DNA of 64,000 bases. It comes from Naumovozyma dairenensis CBS 421 (Eukaryota; Ascomycota; Saccharomycetes; Saccharomycetales; Saccharomycetaceae). Positions 62,245-64,000 of this stretch are shown piece by piece (position 1 is the stretch's first letter; every line of letters begins with the position of its first letter). The notes under the pieces are model-generated. The model worked only from the letters and a program-made list of their open reading frames with translations, made no database searches and was not told the origin of the DNA. The translations under genes and the position numbers were made by a program. Location of the stretch: NCBI RefSeq assembly GCF_000227115.2, contig NC_016485.2:782025-846024 (forward strand). The letters are read 5' to 3'.

Positions 62245-64000
62245 TCACTTACCTTCAGACTGAACCGCTGGCTTCGTAATGGATTTTGAAGAGTTTGGCC
62301 TCCCTTTAATTTTAATCTTGCCATCAGATGTCTTCACAGGCTTAGATTTGTTAGTTTCATTTTTTTTTTTATCTCCAGACACCGAATTCTTGGTAGAGGC
62401 GGAGTTATCTTTCCCATTTACGATCGTCGATTTCGATGATGATGGCTTTTTGCTTCGCTTACTGGCTACTTCCTTAGCTTTTGACTTCATTTGTTTATCA
62501 CTTGTATTCTTGTTACCTTTAATAAGATTTGTTAGTTTAGCACTATCTTCTTGGGCTACTGGAACCATATTTACCGCACCATGATACATCTGAGGATGCA
62601 ATTGCATATTATTCATTTGAGGAATCATACTCCCGTTATATATATGGGGAGGACCAATTGGTACCCCCATGTTAGGGTGACCCATTGGTGGTAGACCATT
62701 AGTGGCAAAACCTTCTGGCATATTATAAGGTAAACCAGGCATTGGTGCAGTGTTATTATTAACGGGAGCAATTGGAGCCACAGGTGCAACATTAGTCTGC
62801 GGGTCATATTGATGTAAAACAGCATTGAAAATAGAATTTGCCACATTCGTATTAGGCGGTAAAACTATATCTTTTACTCCATCAATTTTCTTTGTTTCAG
62901 TTGAACCGATAGACGTAACAGTAGTAGTTGTTTCAGTATCACCAGGAACACTTACAGAATTATTATCCTCCTGAACCGTAGCATTTACTTCATTATGACC
63001 GTCGGATTTCTTAATAATAGACAAGAGGTCATGAGCTTGTTTCTTCCTGATATCATCAACTTTTTCTTTGTTATTTTTTTGAACATTTGGAATATTAGTA
63101 GGTTTTACATGCTTTCGTGTTGTCTTATTTTCGGCGACTTTCTTCGATGCCTTTGAGTGATAAACTAGTTGCTTATTTGTTAAATTCAATAAGAACGAGG
63201 CATCTAAACCTAACCCTCTCTTAGTTCTTAACCTACCACCAAAGGTGTTACCGGCAACAATTTCATGATCAAATAGCACTTGAATGGATAAATTCAAACC
63301 TAAAGTCGTATACCCAACAACCGTACCTTTCGAAAATAATGGGACTTTCCCAGAATCTTGAACATACATCACTCTATCACCTAATTCAAATTTTTGAGTA
63401 CGTAGTAATCCTAAGGAGGATCTTGGACTTAAAATAGCTTGACGCGGAACATTGGCCAATTGCTTCTTCTCTGGATGTAATGGCAACATAGAATAGTGTT
63501 GTATCACTTCTTCTACGGCAATAATAGATGACTTAGTTAAGGAATCACTTTCAATAGATACAACAACAAATTTTTCTGTAGCAAATTTCACCCAAGCTTT
63601 GATTTGATCTAACATTTTAGAGGTTTCAGAGCTTGACAAATCTGGATATAAATCTTCAAAGATCGGAATACCATTACCAACTTTAGCCAATTTTTCAAAA
63701 AAGTGAGGGAATCGACTTTTATATTCGGTTATTAATTGAATAGTTAGATTAGAATATTCCCAACCTCTGGTACCCTTCCTTGCATATCCCAAGACTTTTT
63801 CATGCTTGGCTTCAAATTTGACAGGGATACCGACATTAATATGCCTTCCATTGCCGTCGGCAACCATAAACTTCGATGTCAACCTAGATAAAAGCAGTGG
63901 ATGCATGCCCAATTTTTTGGCAATTAAAAAGGATGGAATATATTGGACTAAATTACGATCTTGCTGAGCTCTTTCTTTCCCGATAGTTGGTTCAGCTTTA
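62245..64000 (-). CDS. XRN1: 5'-3' exoribonuclease Xrn1 (Kem1), C-terminal part
   Basis: Xrn1 degrades decapped mRNA in the cytoplasm. The frame runs off the right end of the window, so only about 584 C-terminal residues of a protein of about 1500 are present, and the catalytic domain is outside. The visible part begins in the D1-D4 region that packs on the nuclease (AKKLGMHPLLLSRLTSKFMV) and includes an SH3-like segment (FELGDRVMYVQDSGKVPLF ... QVLFDHEIVAGNTFGG). It ends in a disordered tail with a Pro/Asn/Met-rich stretch and a Lys/Ser-rich terminus. BUD13 converges from the left, as in S. cerevisiae. The ATG-like start inside the frame is not real; the codon there is TTG. Confidence 0.93.
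   Translation of the reverse strand, partial: KAEPTIGKERAQQDRNLVQYIPSFLIAKKLGMHPLLLSRLTSKFMVADGNGRHINVGIPVKFEAKHEKVLGYARKGTRGWEYSNLTIQLITEYKSRFPHFFEKLAKVGNGIPIFEDLYPDLSSSETSKMLDQIKAWVKFATEKFVVVSIESDSLTKSSIIAVEEVIQHYSMLPLHPEKKQLANVPRQAILSPRSSLGLLRTQKFELGDRVMYVQDSGKVPLFSKGTVVGYTTLGLNLSIQVLFDHEIVAGNTFGGRLRTKRGLGLDASFLLNLTNKQLVYHSKASKKVAENKTTRKHVKPTNIPNVQKNNKEKVDDIRKKQAHDLLSIIKKSDGHNEVNATVQEDNNSVSVPGDTETTTTVTSIGSTETKKIDGVKDIVLPPNTNVANSIFNAVLHQYDPQTNVAPVAPIAPVNNNTAPMPGLPYNMPEGFATNGLPPMGHPNMGVPIGPPHIYNGSMIPQMNNMQLHPQMYHGAVNMVPVAQEDSAKLTNLIKGNKNTSDKQMKSKAKEVASKRSKKPSSSKSTIVNGKDNSASTKNSVSGDKKKNETNKSKPVKTSDGKIKIKGRPNSSKSITKPAVQSEGK

Overview
The window is AT-rich nuclear DNA from a budding yeast of the family Saccharomycetaceae. 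Almost every long open frame matches a Saccharomyces cerevisiae gene over its full length. Introns are nearly absent: one is supported, with the yeast GTATGT donor and an AACTAAC branch site. Both tRNA genes, the URS1 and MCB promoter elements and a Ty3-type retrotransposon are also yeast-like. Gene order joins two blocks known from S. cerevisiae. One is the chromosome VI left-arm series (SMC1, BLM10, SEC4, VTC2, MSH4), followed by RQC2 (chromosome XVI in S. cerevisiae). The other is the chromosome VII series (YGL185C, MND1, GTS1, ATG1, TOS3/SAK1, MPT5, YGL176C, SAE2, BUD13, XRN1), with a Com2-like zinc-finger gene inserted. Mixing members of duplicated (ohnologous) tracks suggests a species that descends from the whole-genome duplication, perhaps Naumovozyma or Kazachstania. 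I cannot fix the species.

Layout. 1-17.7 kb: cohesin SMC1 (5' end cut off by the window), proteasome activator BLM10, Rab GTPase SEC4, polyphosphate polymerase subunit VTC2/VTC3, and on the minus strand the meiotic MutS homologue MSH4. 18.4-25.8 kb: a full-length Ty3/gypsy-type LTR retrotransposon on the minus strand with a 5-bp target duplication, lying beside a tRNA-Asn gene. 27-31.6 kb: RQC2 and a D-2-hydroxyacid dehydrogenase-like gene. 31.6-35.3 kb: a 3.7-kb divergent intergenic region. 35.3-43.5 kb: zinc-finger factor, MND1, GTS1, ATG1. 43.5-47.9 kb: tRNA-Arg, LTR-like direct repeats, an orphan small secreted protein, and structured but unexplained DNA. 47.8-64 kb: SNF1-activating kinase, a 2.9-kb region, MPT5 with a 727-bp intron placed directly after its ATG, YGL176C-like, SAE2, BUD13 and the 3' part of XRN1.

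Themes. Meiotic recombination is represented by MSH4, MND1 and SAE2; MSH4 and MND1 carry URS1 elements just upstream. Nutrient signalling and autophagy are represented by ATG1, the SNF1 kinase kinase, GTS1 and VTC2. mRNA and translation quality control are represented by RQC2, XRN1, MPT5 and BUD13.

Sequence quality matters here. Two 20-N gaps are present; one interrupts an LTR and the other separates two copies of the same poly(A)-rich sequence. The MSH4 and TOS3/SAK1 reading frames end just after A6 and A8 runs, and adding a single A opens plausible C-terminal extensions. Several retrotransposon frameshifts also sit at short homopolymers. Some apparent gene damage may therefore be sequencing error.
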